Positions 1 through 8,003 are shown, counted from the first letter of the stretch. The stretch: 64,000 bases of DNA from G963662605 sp963667005 (GCA_963667005.1 OY762937.1:310001-374000), one strand, 5' to 3'. Notes: generated by a model from the letters alone, not told the origin. Program-made: numbers and translations.

Positions 1-1614
1 AGTCTGAGTTCGAAAGGCGAAGGCGGCATAGTTGTACTTAAAGAGATATTACAATCATATTTAAAGAAAGGACGGCGTTACGGGTTTGCAACATTTCTGG
101 GTTACGTAGGCATTTCGCTGCTGCTTGGTGATGGTGTTATCACTCCCGCGATAAGTATTCTATCAGCTGTTGAAGGTCTCCCGCTCATTCCGGGCTTAAC
201 CGGAATGAAACACACGACTATTCTTTTTATTACCATCGCAATTACAGTCGGTTTATTTTCTTTTCAGTACAAAGGGACGGATAAAGTCGCACGGCTATTT
301 GGCCCGATCATGTTAATCTGGTTTATTGCTCTATTCGCAAGCGGATTTATTGCATTGCTTAGTCACCCAAGCATTGTCGGAGCGCTTAATCCATATTACG
401 CAGTCGATTTTCTTTTACACAACGGACTTGCCGGATATTTTGTATTATCAGAAGTTATTTTGTGTGCTACAGGTGGCGAGGCTCTTTATGCAGACATGGG
501 ACATCTTGGCGCCCAGCCCATTAGAAGCGCGTGGATATTCGTTTTTATTTCCCTGCTCATGAATTATCTGGGACAGGGTGCTTTTGCCGTGGCTAATCAG
601 GTAAAAGGTTCATTTCTGTTTGCAATGGTACGGCATCAATCCGAATACATGTATATACCTTTTATTCTGCTGACAATCACTGCTACCATCATTGCTTCGC
701 AAGCAATGATAAGCGCTTTGTTTTCGATTGTGTATCAGGGCATAACAACGCGTATTTTCCCGTTATTGAAAATAAAGTTTACGTCAACACACTTAAAATC
801 ACAGATTTATATAGGTGCCGTTAATTGGGGCCTGCTTGTTGCCGTTCTGTTTATGATTCTGCTCTTTCAGGCATCAACAAATCTTGCCGCGGCATATGGA
901 CTTGCAGTAACCGCAACAATGACAATCAGTTCCGTTTTTATGATATGGATTTTCGCATATCAGAAAGATTGGATAAAATTTGTCGCTGTCATTCTGGTTT
1001 TTCTGGTTGATGTAATGTTTCTTGGCGCAGTAATGAGTAAAATTCCGCACGGAGGATTTTGGTCTATCGTGATTGCCCTTATGCCGCTTGCTACAATCAT
1101 TCTATGGGTTGAAGGTAATAAGAGAATCCACAAAACATTCCGCGGCCTTCCATTGGATATCTATACAGAGAGTTACGAGCAATTGTACGATTCAGGCAAG
1201 CGCGTACTTGGAACAGCACTGTACTTCACAAGAAATTTTCAGGAGATGCCGCCATATCTCGTGCACTGCACAATCAGTTCGGGCATTATATATGATGATA
1301 ATATTCTTGTATCAATCGAACGCACCGATTCACCATATTCGATAACATCCGAATTCGTTCCTAACCTCGCACGAGGCCTGTCCGGCTTGTCCATCAAAGC
1401 TGGGTATATGGAGTTTCTCGATATTTCAGCTATATTAAAAGAATACAACATCAATGAACGTGTTATCTTTTACGGTGTTGAAGAACTGATTACCAAAAGT
1501 TTATTCCTGAAGATATTCTCTATTCTCAAAAAGCTCGCGCCGAACTTTGTGCAGTTTTACAAACTACCCTACCGAAAAATCCACGGAGTTATCACCCGAA
1601 ATGAAACAGGTTGA
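1..1614 (+). CDS. kup: Kup-family potassium uptake permease, 3' part
   Basis: Kup/HAK/KT permeases import K+ with protons through the inner membrane. The frame is open from base 1, so the gene begins before the window; the Met codon at 205 is internal and is not the start. Visible family signatures are GDGVITPAISILSAVEG near the left edge and GGEALYADMGHLG about 90 residues after the codon at 205, followed by many hydrophobic segments up to about base 1130 and then a soluble C-terminal domain of roughly 150 residues, as is usual for Kup. The preserved part is 537 residues, so perhaps 80-110 N-terminal residues are missing. There is no obvious terminator before the Rrf2 gene 109 bases downstream. 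Family call is secure; the exact ion is inferred from the family. Confidence 0.93.
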   Translation, partial: SLSSKGEGGIVVLKEILQSYLKKGRRYGFATFLGYVGISLLLGDGVITPAISILSAVEGLPLIPGLTGMKHTTILFITIAITVGLFSFQYKGTDKVARLFGPIMLIWFIALFASGFIALLSHPSIVGALNPYYAVDFLLHNGLAGYFVLSEVILCATGGEALYADMGHLGAQPIRSAWIFVFISLLMNYLGQGAFAVANQVKGSFLFAMVRHQSEYMYIPFILLTITATIIASQAMISALFSIVYQGITTRIFPLLKIKFTSTHLKSQIYIGAVNWGLLVAVLFMILLFQASTNLAAAYGLAVTATMTISSVFMIWIFAYQKDWIKFVAVILVFLVDVMFLGAVMSKIPHGGFWSIVIALMPLATIILWVEGNKRIHKTFRGLPLDIYTESYEQLYDSGKRVLGTALYFTRNFQEMPPYLVHCTISSGIIYDDNILVSIERTDSPYSITSEFVPNLARGLSGLSIKAGYMEFLDISAILKEYNINERVIFYGVEELITKSLFLKIFSILKKLAPNFVQFYKLPYRKIHGVITRNETG

Positions 1615-1685
1615 TAGCGAAACTGTAAAAATGTTTGCGAGGCATTTCGAATTCCCCTCAAATACTTATTCCTTTCAGCACAATG

Positions 1686-1705
1686 TTGTTATATTTGTAC
1701 GACAA
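1686..1705. promoter_or_regulatory. candidate operator upstream of Rrf2 regulator
   Basis: A 20-base dyad with arms TTGT and ACAA and inner TA/TA pairs (TTGTnnTAnnnnTAnnACAA) lies 18 bases before the ATG of the Rrf2 gene. It contains a TATATT that could serve as a -10 box. Rrf2 proteins commonly repress their own promoters through such dyads, so autoregulation is plausible, but the symmetry is imperfect and no second copy was found upstream of the NO-reductase-like genes. Confidence 0.3.
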
Positions 1706-1723
1706 TAAATAATTTTTAGATCT

Positions 1724-2122
1724 ATGTATTCAAAAACTTCAGAATATGCGCTGCGCACATTGATATTCATGGCTAAAGATGAATCCAAAATGTATTCATC
1801 CGCAGTGCTTCACAAACAATTAAAGATTCCTAAAAAGTATCTGCAGCAATTATTAACCCAGCTTTCAAAAAAGAACCTTATAATTTCAGTCCGCGGCAAA
1901 TACGGCGGATTCAAATTAAACGGCAGCAGCAAGGATATCTATCTGGCAGACATTATTGATGCCACAGACGGATATAGCGATGATTCAAAGTGTATATTCG
2001 GATTCGAAAATTGCGCTCTTGAATCCCCCTGCGTAATGCACAACATATGGACCTCGACTCAAACTCAAATTAGAAAAAAGGTAACTTCGACCCGGTTAAG
2101 CGACATTGCAAAATCGCATTAG
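1724..2122 (+). CDS. Rrf2-family regulator, NsrR/IscR-like
   Basis: 132-residue DNA-binding protein. Residues 1-65 form the Rrf2 winged helix (SEYALRTLIFMA at the start, then the LxxxRGxxGGF-type wing, here VRGKYGGFKL). Cys90, Cys97 and Cys103 match the three-cysteine iron-sulfur cluster loop of IscR, NsrR and RsrR, so the protein probably senses NO, oxygen or redox state through a cluster. It sits 64 bases upstream of a haem-copper enzyme that looks like a nitric oxide reductase, which favours an NsrR-like NO-sensing role over IscR; no isc or suf genes are nearby. The start ATG follows an A/T-rich leader without a strong ribosome site. Family assignment is firm, the ligand is inferred from context. 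Confidence 0.85.
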   Translation: MYSKTSEYALRTLIFMAKDESKMYSSAVLHKQLKIPKKYLQQLLTQLSKKNLIISVRGKYGGFKLNGSSKDIYLADIIDATDGYSDDSKCIFGFENCALESPCVMHNIWTSTQTQIRKKVTSTRLSDIAKSH

Positions 2123-2186
2123 TATTTTTTTGATTTTAATTACTATATTAAGGTAGCATTTAAAATTAATTATTGAAGGAATCGCT

Positions 2187-2741
2187 ATGGTTGACTCAAG
2201 TGTTGTTCTTCATGGCCAAACAATAGCATACACATGTTATGTACTTGCTATTATGGCTTTGATGGCATGGTTTGCTTATAAAGTCACACGGGGTGATGAG
2301 GGCAAACAAATAAAGCCTGTTTACTTTTATTCATTTGTAGCCTTTCTCATTATTTGCGGCGTTTCACTGCACATTATCACCCACGAAACAATTCCCTGGA
2401 AGCCGATGGATCTAAACCGTGCTCATATCAAGGCTGACCGGGAATTCACTCTTTCCGTAAAGGACCATAAGTTCACTCTTCCTGCTGACACGCTTATTAT
2501 AAAAGTAAATGAGAAAGTCCGCTTTAACGTGCGTTCGGAAGATTTGACGTATGGTTTCGGATTGTTCCGTCAGGATAACTCGATGGTTTTCCAAATGCAG
2601 GTAATTCCGTGGCATGCGGACAATGATATTCTGTGGCAGTTTGATAAACCGGCAGTGTATTCAATCCGTTCTACAGAATACTCCGGCTGGAAAGGAACAA
2701 AAGGTATGTTCCTCCGTGATGTTGTTAAGGTTGTTGAGTAA
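2187..2741 (+). CDS. haem-copper oxidase subunit II-like protein lacking CuA ligands
   Basis: 184 residues: two N-terminal membrane helices (about 12-34 and 45-65) followed by a periplasmic cupredoxin fold, the architecture of oxidase/NO-reductase subunit II. The CuA site is gone. Where CoxB has DxxHSF there is DLTYGFG (Tyr122), and where it has CxExCxxxH there is STEYSGWKG, with Ser162 and Ser166 in place of the cysteines and Gly170 in place of histidine. It therefore cannot take electrons through a binuclear CuA and may serve a structural or quinol-linked role, as in quinol oxidases. A ribosome site GAAGGAA precedes the ATG. It is followed after 18 bases by the catalytic subunit, so the two are co-translated. 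Confidence 0.8.
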   Translation: MVDSSVVLHGQTIAYTCYVLAIMALMAWFAYKVTRGDEGKQIKPVYFYSFVAFLIICGVSLHIITHETIPWKPMDLNRAHIKADREFTLSVKDHKFTLPADTLIIKVNEKVRFNVRSEDLTYGFGLFRQDNSMVFQMQVIPWHADNDILWQFDKPAVYSIRSTEYSGWKGTKGMFLRDVVKVVE

Positions 2742-2759
2742 AGAGAAAGGAACAGACAA

Positions 2760-4376
2760 ATGAATTTTACACAAACACTTCTTTCCGGTTCAAAAGGTTT
2801 ATTTAAACCTGATACGTTAACTCCGATGCAAAAGCTTACCCTGCGATTTGTTGTTGTGGGATTGATCTATTACGCTTTTGCAGTTATCGAAGGAATGATA
2901 ATGCGCGTTTATGAAGTTTCACCAATTCCCGGTGTTACCGAATCCCAATTCTTTGCAATCTTGACCGCACATCCCCTTGTAGGAATCTTCGGTTCGACAT
3001 ATTCAATTGTTTTCGGTGCATTTTTATTTCTTGTGCCGTTTCTGATGAAAAAACCTCTCTGGAGCATCAAGGCAGGTAATTGGACTCTCTGGTTAGTAGC
3101 CGGGGGTACTTTCACATTCTGGTTTTCCGGTTTTGTATCACATTATAGTCCACTGTATACTCTTTATTGGCCTCTGCCTGCCGACTTCACACAGTTCAGC
3201 GTTTGGGGAGGTACCTTCTTTATTCTTGGCATTGCCCTTGTTATGGTTGGAACATTTTTATTTGTCATCAACATTTTCAAAACCATAACATACACACCTG
3301 AAGGATGGGAAAAACAAAATTCGGGTGAGTTGATAAAATCTGCTCTTGGATTGAGCGGATTAACAAATCTTTTTTCCAAAAAGAAAAAAGAACATGCTGT
3401 TTCACTTCCTGTTGCAGCAATTGCACGTGGAACAGTAGATACTGCTCTTAATGCAGGCATCATTACTTTTACCGGCGTTCTTATTCTAATATATATGATT
3501 GCTGAAATTTGCGGTGTTAGTTTAAAACATTCAGCAATTGATGCTCTCCTTTATAAGAACTGGTTCTGGTGGGGATTGGACCTCATCGCGGACGGACTTG
3601 TTCTGATTTTTGTTGCCGGCACATGGTATCTTCTTGCCACACTCATCACCGGCAAAAAACTTTTTATGGAAAACATCGCCCGCGCCGCCCTCTTTATTGA
3701 GATGGTTGTATCATGGGTGGTCTGGTCGCATCATTTGATGTCAGATCAGGCACAGCCCGGAATATTAAAAATCATTTCCGGCGAGATGGTCACTGCTTTT
3801 GAATTGATTACTCAGGGTCTTGCATTCTTCATTACCCTCGTTACGTTATGGAGCGCAAAGCCTTTAAAAATGACTGCTCCTCTTAAATTTTTATTGGGTG
3901 GTTTGCTCGGCTTCGCACTTGCAGTTCCTGCCGGAATTATGCAGGCAGACTTAGGCTTAAACCGTATTCTTCATAATACTCAATGGATTGTAGGTCCGCA
4001 CGTACACGTGGCTGTATTAGTCGGTCTTTCTATGACTTTATATTCTGCAATCTATCTTCTGCTCCCGATACTTACCAACGGTGCAGAGATTTATAGTAAT
4101 AAATTAACCAACATCCACTTCTGGGCGCACTTACTCGGTGGTATTGGTATGGGTGCCTTCATGGGAATGGCCGGTTTGCACGGTATGCTGCGCAGAACAC
4201 TGTATTATAACAACGAGTATCAAGTTTATATGATTCTGGCTGCTTTGTCGGGAGTCTTATTGTTCCTCGGTTTTATTGCATTCTTTGTCAATATTGTGAT
4301 GACGGTGGGCATCAAGGGTGTAATCGGAATTTACGCCCCTTCAAAGCTCAAGACAAAAGAATTGCTCCCTTCGTAG
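2760..4376 (+). CDS. haem-copper superfamily catalytic subunit, atypical NO-reductase-like
   Basis: 538 residues, about 12-13 membrane helices. Haem ligands are visible: His71 (helix II, TAHPLVG) and the His414-x-His416 pair (GPHVHVAV). The helix VII histidine doublet is present (WSHHLMSD, His324-325). Helix VI reads WWGLDLIADG, which aligns with NorB WxxxHLWVEG and oxidase HPEVY but carries Asp274 where the metal-binding histidine should be and Asp278 where NorB has its glutamate. The oxidase Tyr-His cross-link motif is absent, which argues against oxygen reduction and for NO reduction. A hydrophilic loop of about 45 residues (roughly 175-220) between helices is unusual. A strong ribosome site (AAAGGAA) precedes the start. 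The Rrf2 regulator and CuA-less subunit II upstream complete the unit. Superfamily is certain; NO reductase activity is inferred. Confidence 0.8.
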   Translation: MNFTQTLLSGSKGLFKPDTLTPMQKLTLRFVVVGLIYYAFAVIEGMIMRVYEVSPIPGVTESQFFAILTAHPLVGIFGSTYSIVFGAFLFLVPFLMKKPLWSIKAGNWTLWLVAGGTFTFWFSGFVSHYSPLYTLYWPLPADFTQFSVWGGTFFILGIALVMVGTFLFVINIFKTITYTPEGWEKQNSGELIKSALGLSGLTNLFSKKKKEHAVSLPVAAIARGTVDTALNAGIITFTGVLILIYMIAEICGVSLKHSAIDALLYKNWFWWGLDLIADGLVLIFVAGTWYLLATLITGKKLFMENIARAALFIEMVVSWVVWSHHLMSDQAQPGILKIISGEMVTAFELITQGLAFFITLVTLWSAKPLKMTAPLKFLLGGLLGFALAVPAGIMQADLGLNRILHNTQWIVGPHVHVAVLVGLSMTLYSAIYLLLPILTNGAEIYSNKLTNIHFWAHLLGGIGMGAFMGMAGLHGMLRRTLYYNNEYQVYMILAALSGVLLFLGFIAFFVNIVMTVGIKGVIGIYAPSKLKTKELLPS

Positions 4377-4398
4377 GTCCGCTTTAGTTTGTAATTTG

Positions 4399-4430
4399 AA
4401 CCGCAGTCCTCAACCGGTTGCGGTTTTTTA
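4399..4430 (+). terminator. rho-independent terminator after the NO-reductase-like genes
   Basis: AACCGCA (4399-4405) pairs with TGCGGTT (4419-4425) and is followed by a T run. It begins 22 bases after the stop codon of the catalytic subunit. Confidence 0.75.
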
Positions 4431-4464
4431 TTTATCCTTGAATCTTTTATTGGCTTTATACATC

Positions 4465-4495
4465 ATATTTTAAATATTTCATATATTTAAAATAT
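4465..4495. promoter_or_regulatory. perfect 13-bp inverted repeat, candidate operator
   Basis: ATATTTTAAATAT (4465-4477) and its exact reverse complement (4483-4495) are separated by five bases, ending 25 bases before the ATG of the ArsM-like gene. It is AT-rich like the 12-2-12 sites of ArsR/SmtB metalloregulators, but no regulator gene is adjacent. It most likely controls the methyltransferase-peptide unit. Confidence 0.5.
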
Positions 4496-4520
4496 ATTCG
4501 CACTGAACTTTAGGAACATC

Positions 4521-5165
4521 ATGGACACAAAAGCAATAGACACACGATACACTAAATTAGCAGAGGACAGCTGCTGCCTTTCCTGCGGTGGCGCAATTGG
4601 CTACAGCGAACCCCAAGCCGGTGAGTTTTGCGCCGATCTGGGATGCGGCAGAGGTAACGATGCCATCCGCATGGCACAATCCGTTGGCGAATCCGGCAAA
4701 GTATTCGGCTTAGATATTTCTGATGGTATGCTCGAAAAAGCCCGCAAAAATGCCGAAAAACTGGGTGTCTCAAATGTAGAATTTATTAAAACGGATCTTG
4801 AAAGTTTACCGCTGCCGGATAAATCCGTTCATCTCGTTATATCAAATTGCACCATCAATCATGCAAGCAATAAACTCGCGGTATGGAGTGAAATTCACCG
4901 CATTCTTAAAGGCGGCGGTCGTTTTGTGGTAAGTGACATTTATTCCATAACTGATGTGCCCGAAGAATACCGCAATGATCCCGATGCTGTTGCCGAATGC
5001 TGGGCAGGAGCCATTACGCGTGACAAATATTTTGAAACCCTAAAGCAAGCGGGATTTCAGGACATTGATGTTCTGGAAGAAAGTAAGCCTTACGATAAAG
5101 GGAAAATTCAAGTAGCGAGCTTTACTATCATGGGGCACAAAGCCTCATGCTGTTGTAAAGGATAA
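4521..5165 (+). CDS. ArsM-like SAM-dependent methyltransferase
   Basis: 214-residue class I methyltransferase. Motif I is ADLGCGRGNDA (38-48); the acidic end of strand 2 is in GLDIS (about 63-67). Cysteines match those that bind trivalent arsenic in ArsM: the N-terminal pair/triple DSCCLSCGG (Cys18, 19, 22), SNCTIN (Cys110) and AECWAGAI (Cys160). The ArsM C-terminal domain is short, and the protein ends in a run of three cysteines (210-212) before KG, which is odd. Known ArsM converts arsenite to methylarsenicals; the substrate here could instead be the adjacent Cys peptide or a metalloid bound to it. It is followed after 22 bases by the 31-residue peptide gene, and both are bounded by a terminator. 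Confidence 0.8.
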   Translation: MDTKAIDTRYTKLAEDSCCLSCGGAIGYSEPQAGEFCADLGCGRGNDAIRMAQSVGESGKVFGLDISDGMLEKARKNAEKLGVSNVEFIKTDLESLPLPDKSVHLVISNCTINHASNKLAVWSEIHRILKGGGRFVVSDIYSITDVPEEYRNDPDAVAECWAGAITRDKYFETLKQAGFQDIDVLEESKPYDKGKIQVASFTIMGHKASCCCKG

Positions 5166-5187
5166 ATAAATCAAAGGAGAAATACCG

Positions 5188-5283
5188 ATGAAATCATTAA
5201 TCACAAAAAAACAGCATACCGATAAAAAGGTTGCTCAATGCTGTGCAAAAGTCTCAAAGACTGTTGCAGGATGCCATGATTAA
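5188..5283 (+). CDS. 31-residue Cys-containing peptide, putative RiPP precursor
   Basis: Short gene with a very good ribosome site (AAAGGAGA at 5173-5180, seven bases before ATG) and a TAA stop. The peptide is lysine-rich in its first half (leader-like, about residues 1-16) and carries Cys18-Cys19 and Cys29 in its second half, ending QCCAKVSKTVAGCHD. It lies between an ArsM-like methyltransferase and a radical SAM/SPASM enzyme, the standard position for a ribosomally made, modified peptide. A terminator directly after it would give much more peptide than enzyme message, as expected for a substrate. Alternatives are a small thiol metal/metalloid-binding peptide or, less likely, a spurious ORF; the ribosome site and context argue against the last. 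Confidence 0.65.
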   Translation: MKSLITKKQHTDKKVAQCCAKVSKTVAGCHD

Positions 5284-5300
5284 TTGAATCCTTTGGATTG

Positions 5301-5335
5301 GAGCCGGACAAAGAGATTTGTACCGGCTCTTTTTC
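5301..5335 (+). terminator. terminator/attenuator between peptide and radical SAM genes
   Basis: GAGCCGG (5301-5307) pairs with CCGGCTC (5323-5329), with a six-T run after it. It follows the peptide stop by 17 bases and precedes the radical SAM start by about 60, so read-through or a separate promoter must feed the downstream genes. Confidence 0.75.
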
Positions 5336-5397
5336 TATATACACCTTCGCAACTTTTTTCATCTGATTGCATCATACTATTCTCAATGAGGTAGATT

Positions 5398-6708
5398 ATG
5401 TACTTTTCCAAATACAACATATTTTCAAAAATCCAGGATTCCGATTCCTACTACATTGTCAATTTACTGACAGGTAACGCGGATATTCTTACGCCGGATA
5501 TTGCCGCTGAAGTTTTGAACGGTAAATATCCGGAACCCGATGAGTTTATTGCCAAAGGCTATTTGATAGACGAAAAAGAGGAAAAGCGTCTTTTTAACGA
5601 AAAGTATCTTGATCATCTTGATGATAAAAACTCGGATGAAGTGCAGATATTTTTCGTTCCGTGGTATTCATGCAATTTTGACTGCAGCTATTGTTATCAG
5701 TCCGGTTATGAAAACGATACCACAAAACTTTCGCCTGAAATCATTGATGCCTTTTTCGCGACGGTAAAAACAAAATTTGCCGGCAGAAGAAAATATATAA
5801 CGCTCTTCGGCGGCGAGCCGCTTTTAACCGGAGCCGGCAATAAAAGTATCATTACCTATTTTTTTGATAAAGCAACGGAAGCGAATCTTGATGTTGCAGT
5901 CGTAACGAATGGTTATGCACTTGCGGAGTATATGGATGTCCTTACATCACACCGGATCAGAGAGGTACAAGTAACTCTCGATGGTGTCGGCACCATACAC
6001 GATACCCGTAGGTATTTGAAAGGCGGACAGGCGACATTTGATAAAATTGTTGATGGCATAGATCTCGCACTGTCGAAGAATATTACGATCAATCTTCGCA
6101 TGGTAGTTGACCGGCTTAATGTTGAAGAACTTCCCGCATTAGCACAGTTTGCTATTGACCGCGGCTGGACAAAGAGCCCGTTCTTCAAAACACAGCTCGG
6201 AAGAAATTACGAATTGCATTATTGCCAGACCGGAAATGAAAAAATTCTCTCGCGTCTGGAGTTCTATGAATACATTTACAAATTAGTTAAACAGCACCCG
6301 CATATTGTTGAATTCCATAAGCCGGCATTCTCAATTTCAAAGTTTCTTTTTGAGAATGGCGAACTCCCCGCTCCTTTGTTTGATGCATGCACAGGCTGCA
6401 AAACGGAATGGGCTTTCGATTACACCGGAAGGATTTACGCTTGCACCGCAACTGTGGGCAAACCCGGAGAGTCGCTTGGGACGTATTTCCCTGATTACAC
6501 CCTTGATGAGGAGAAGGCGACAGAATGGGAAGAGCGCGATATAACATCAATCATTGAATGTACGCACTGCAATAAACAACTTGCCTGCGGAGGCGGGTGT
6601 GCTGCAGTTGCTTTTAACAAATCAGGGAAATTACACAGCCCCGATTGCCGGCCCATTAACGAACTTATCGGTATGGGCATTTCATTTTTTAATACTGAGG
6701 AAAAATAA
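5398..6708 (+). CDS. radical SAM/SPASM peptide maturase
   Basis: 436 residues. N-terminal region 1-80 resembles the small leader-recognition-like segment seen in SPASM maturases (YYIVNLLTGNADILT). The radical SAM core begins near 83, with CNFDCSYC supplying the 4Fe-4S ligands Cys92, Cys96 and Cys99, and a GGEPL motif for SAM binding. The C-terminal third holds a SPASM domain: CTGC, then ACTATVG, then a dense CTHCNKQLACGGGC and a last Cys in SPDC, enough for two auxiliary clusters. Such enzymes install thioether, C-C or epimer modifications in peptides. The ATG follows GAGGTAG. The stop overlaps the start of the next gene by one base (TAATG), so the redox partner is translationally coupled. 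The substrate is inferred to be the upstream Cys peptide. Confidence 0.85.
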   Translation: MYFSKYNIFSKIQDSDSYYIVNLLTGNADILTPDIAAEVLNGKYPEPDEFIAKGYLIDEKEEKRLFNEKYLDHLDDKNSDEVQIFFVPWYSCNFDCSYCYQSGYENDTTKLSPEIIDAFFATVKTKFAGRRKYITLFGGEPLLTGAGNKSIITYFFDKATEANLDVAVVTNGYALAEYMDVLTSHRIREVQVTLDGVGTIHDTRRYLKGGQATFDKIVDGIDLALSKNITINLRMVVDRLNVEELPALAQFAIDRGWTKSPFFKTQLGRNYELHYCQTGNEKILSRLEFYEYIYKLVKQHPHIVEFHKPAFSISKFLFENGELPAPLFDACTGCKTEWAFDYTGRIYACTATVGKPGESLGTYFPDYTLDEEKATEWEERDITSIIECTHCNKQLACGGGCAAVAFNKSGKLHSPDCRPINELIGMGISFFNTEEK

Positions 6709-7997
6709 TGTCAGAAAATATTTTACACATTACCAGCGAAGATTTTAACACTGAAGTTTTACAAGGACAGTCCGTTGTTGTAGATTTTTATTCAACCGAA
6801 TGTCCGCCATGCGAAGCACTCGCGAGTAAATTTGAAGCACTCGCCGATATTTACGGCAGCGATATTAAGTTCATTAAAATTTTCCGTCAGGAAAACAGAG
6901 AATTAGCACAGCAATTAGGTGTTACATCCAGTCCTACTCTGCTTTTTTACAAAAACGGAGAGATGGTCGGAGAAAGACTTACCGGTGGTATTAAACGCTC
7001 CGATATTACGAAAAATCTCGACATACTTATTCCTTCGCAAAGAAGCGCGGAACTGAAAAGTAAAATCACTAAATCCGAAACTTCGTGCGACGTATTGGTT
7101 ATCGGCGGTGGTCCGGCAGGGTTATCTGCAGCAATTTACACAGCACAGGCGAAATTAAAAACTATCGTCGTTGATAAAGAATTACCGGGCGGCCAGGTTA
7201 AAATCACACACTTGGTCAGCAATTACCCCGGTTTCAGCGAACCAATATCGGGTTATATGCTTATGCATCACATGGCAGAACAGGCAAAAGGAGCCGGTGC
7301 AGAATTCCGCTCGGCAGTGGAATTGACCGATATTAATTTAGCTGAAAAATATGTTGTCGTTGACGGTGTTGAGACTATCAAAGCAAAAAAGATTTTGATT
7401 GCGACCGGTTCTTCACCCCGTTTACTTGGAGTAAAGGGAGAAAAAGAATACAAGGGACAGGGAATTTCCTATTGTGCAACGTGCGATGCAAAATTCTATG
7501 AAGGCAAGCATGTAATTGTTATCGGCGGTGGTAATTCAGCTATTGAAGAATCGTTGTTCATTACCAAGTTTGCATCAAAAGTGACCATTGTACATCAGTT
7601 TGATAAACTGCAGGCGAATAAGATAGCACAAGAAAAAGCCTTTGCCAATCCCAAGATTGAGTTTGTGTTTGAACATGAACCGCGTGAGTTTGTAAAATCC
7701 GGCTCCTCGGTTAATCAGGTCATTGTTGAAGATTTAAAAACACATGAACTCAAAACACTCTCTTGCGACGGCGTATTTATCTTTGCCGGTATGCAGCCGA
7801 ACATCAACGATCTTAACACAGATTTTGCACTTGATAATTGGGGTTATATTAAAACCGATGCAGGTATGAAAACCAACGTTCAGGATGTATTTGCAGTCGG
7901 TGACGTGGCGAGCAAGCAATTCAGGCAGATTACGACTGCTGTATCCGATGGCACTATAGCCGCGATTGCAGCCGCAAAAGAGTTAGAAAATAACTAA
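6708..7997 (+). CDS. thioredoxin-thioredoxin reductase fusion
   Basis: 429 residues. Residues 1-105 are a thioredoxin domain with a CPPC active site (Cys32, Cys35) instead of the usual CGPC, and the cis-proline in SSPTLLFY. From about 126 a full flavin disulfide reductase follows: FAD-binding GGGPAGLSAA, GGQV, redox pair CATC (Cys256, Cys259), a GGGNSAIEES NADPH-binding motif and a C-terminal FAVGDVAS. It uses NADPH to reduce a disulfide and pass electrons to the attached thioredoxin. Known fusions mostly have the order reductase-thioredoxin, so this order is reversed. Coupled to the radical SAM gene, it probably supplies reducing power or keeps peptide/metalloid thiols reduced. A terminator follows. 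Confidence 0.9.
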   Translation: MSENILHITSEDFNTEVLQGQSVVVDFYSTECPPCEALASKFEALADIYGSDIKFIKIFRQENRELAQQLGVTSSPTLLFYKNGEMVGERLTGGIKRSDITKNLDILIPSQRSAELKSKITKSETSCDVLVIGGGPAGLSAAIYTAQAKLKTIVVDKELPGGQVKITHLVSNYPGFSEPISGYMLMHHMAEQAKGAGAEFRSAVELTDINLAEKYVVVDGVETIKAKKILIATGSSPRLLGVKGEKEYKGQGISYCATCDAKFYEGKHVIVIGGGNSAIEESLFITKFASKVTIVHQFDKLQANKIAQEKAFANPKIEFVFEHEPREFVKSGSSVNQVIVEDLKTHELKTLSCDGVFIFAGMQPNINDLNTDFALDNWGYIKTDAGMKTNVQDVFAVGDVASKQFRQITTAVSDGTIAAIAAAKELENN

Positions 7998-8003
7998 ATT
8001 AAC

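Noticed and set aside
205..1614. ATG at 205 as the start of the potassium transporter
   Set aside because: The frame is open from base 1 and the conserved GDGVITPA motif lies before 205, so this is an internal Met.
2187..4376. Ordinary cytochrome c oxidase
   Set aside because: CuA ligands and the HPEVY motif are both missing, which excludes a canonical A-type oxidase.
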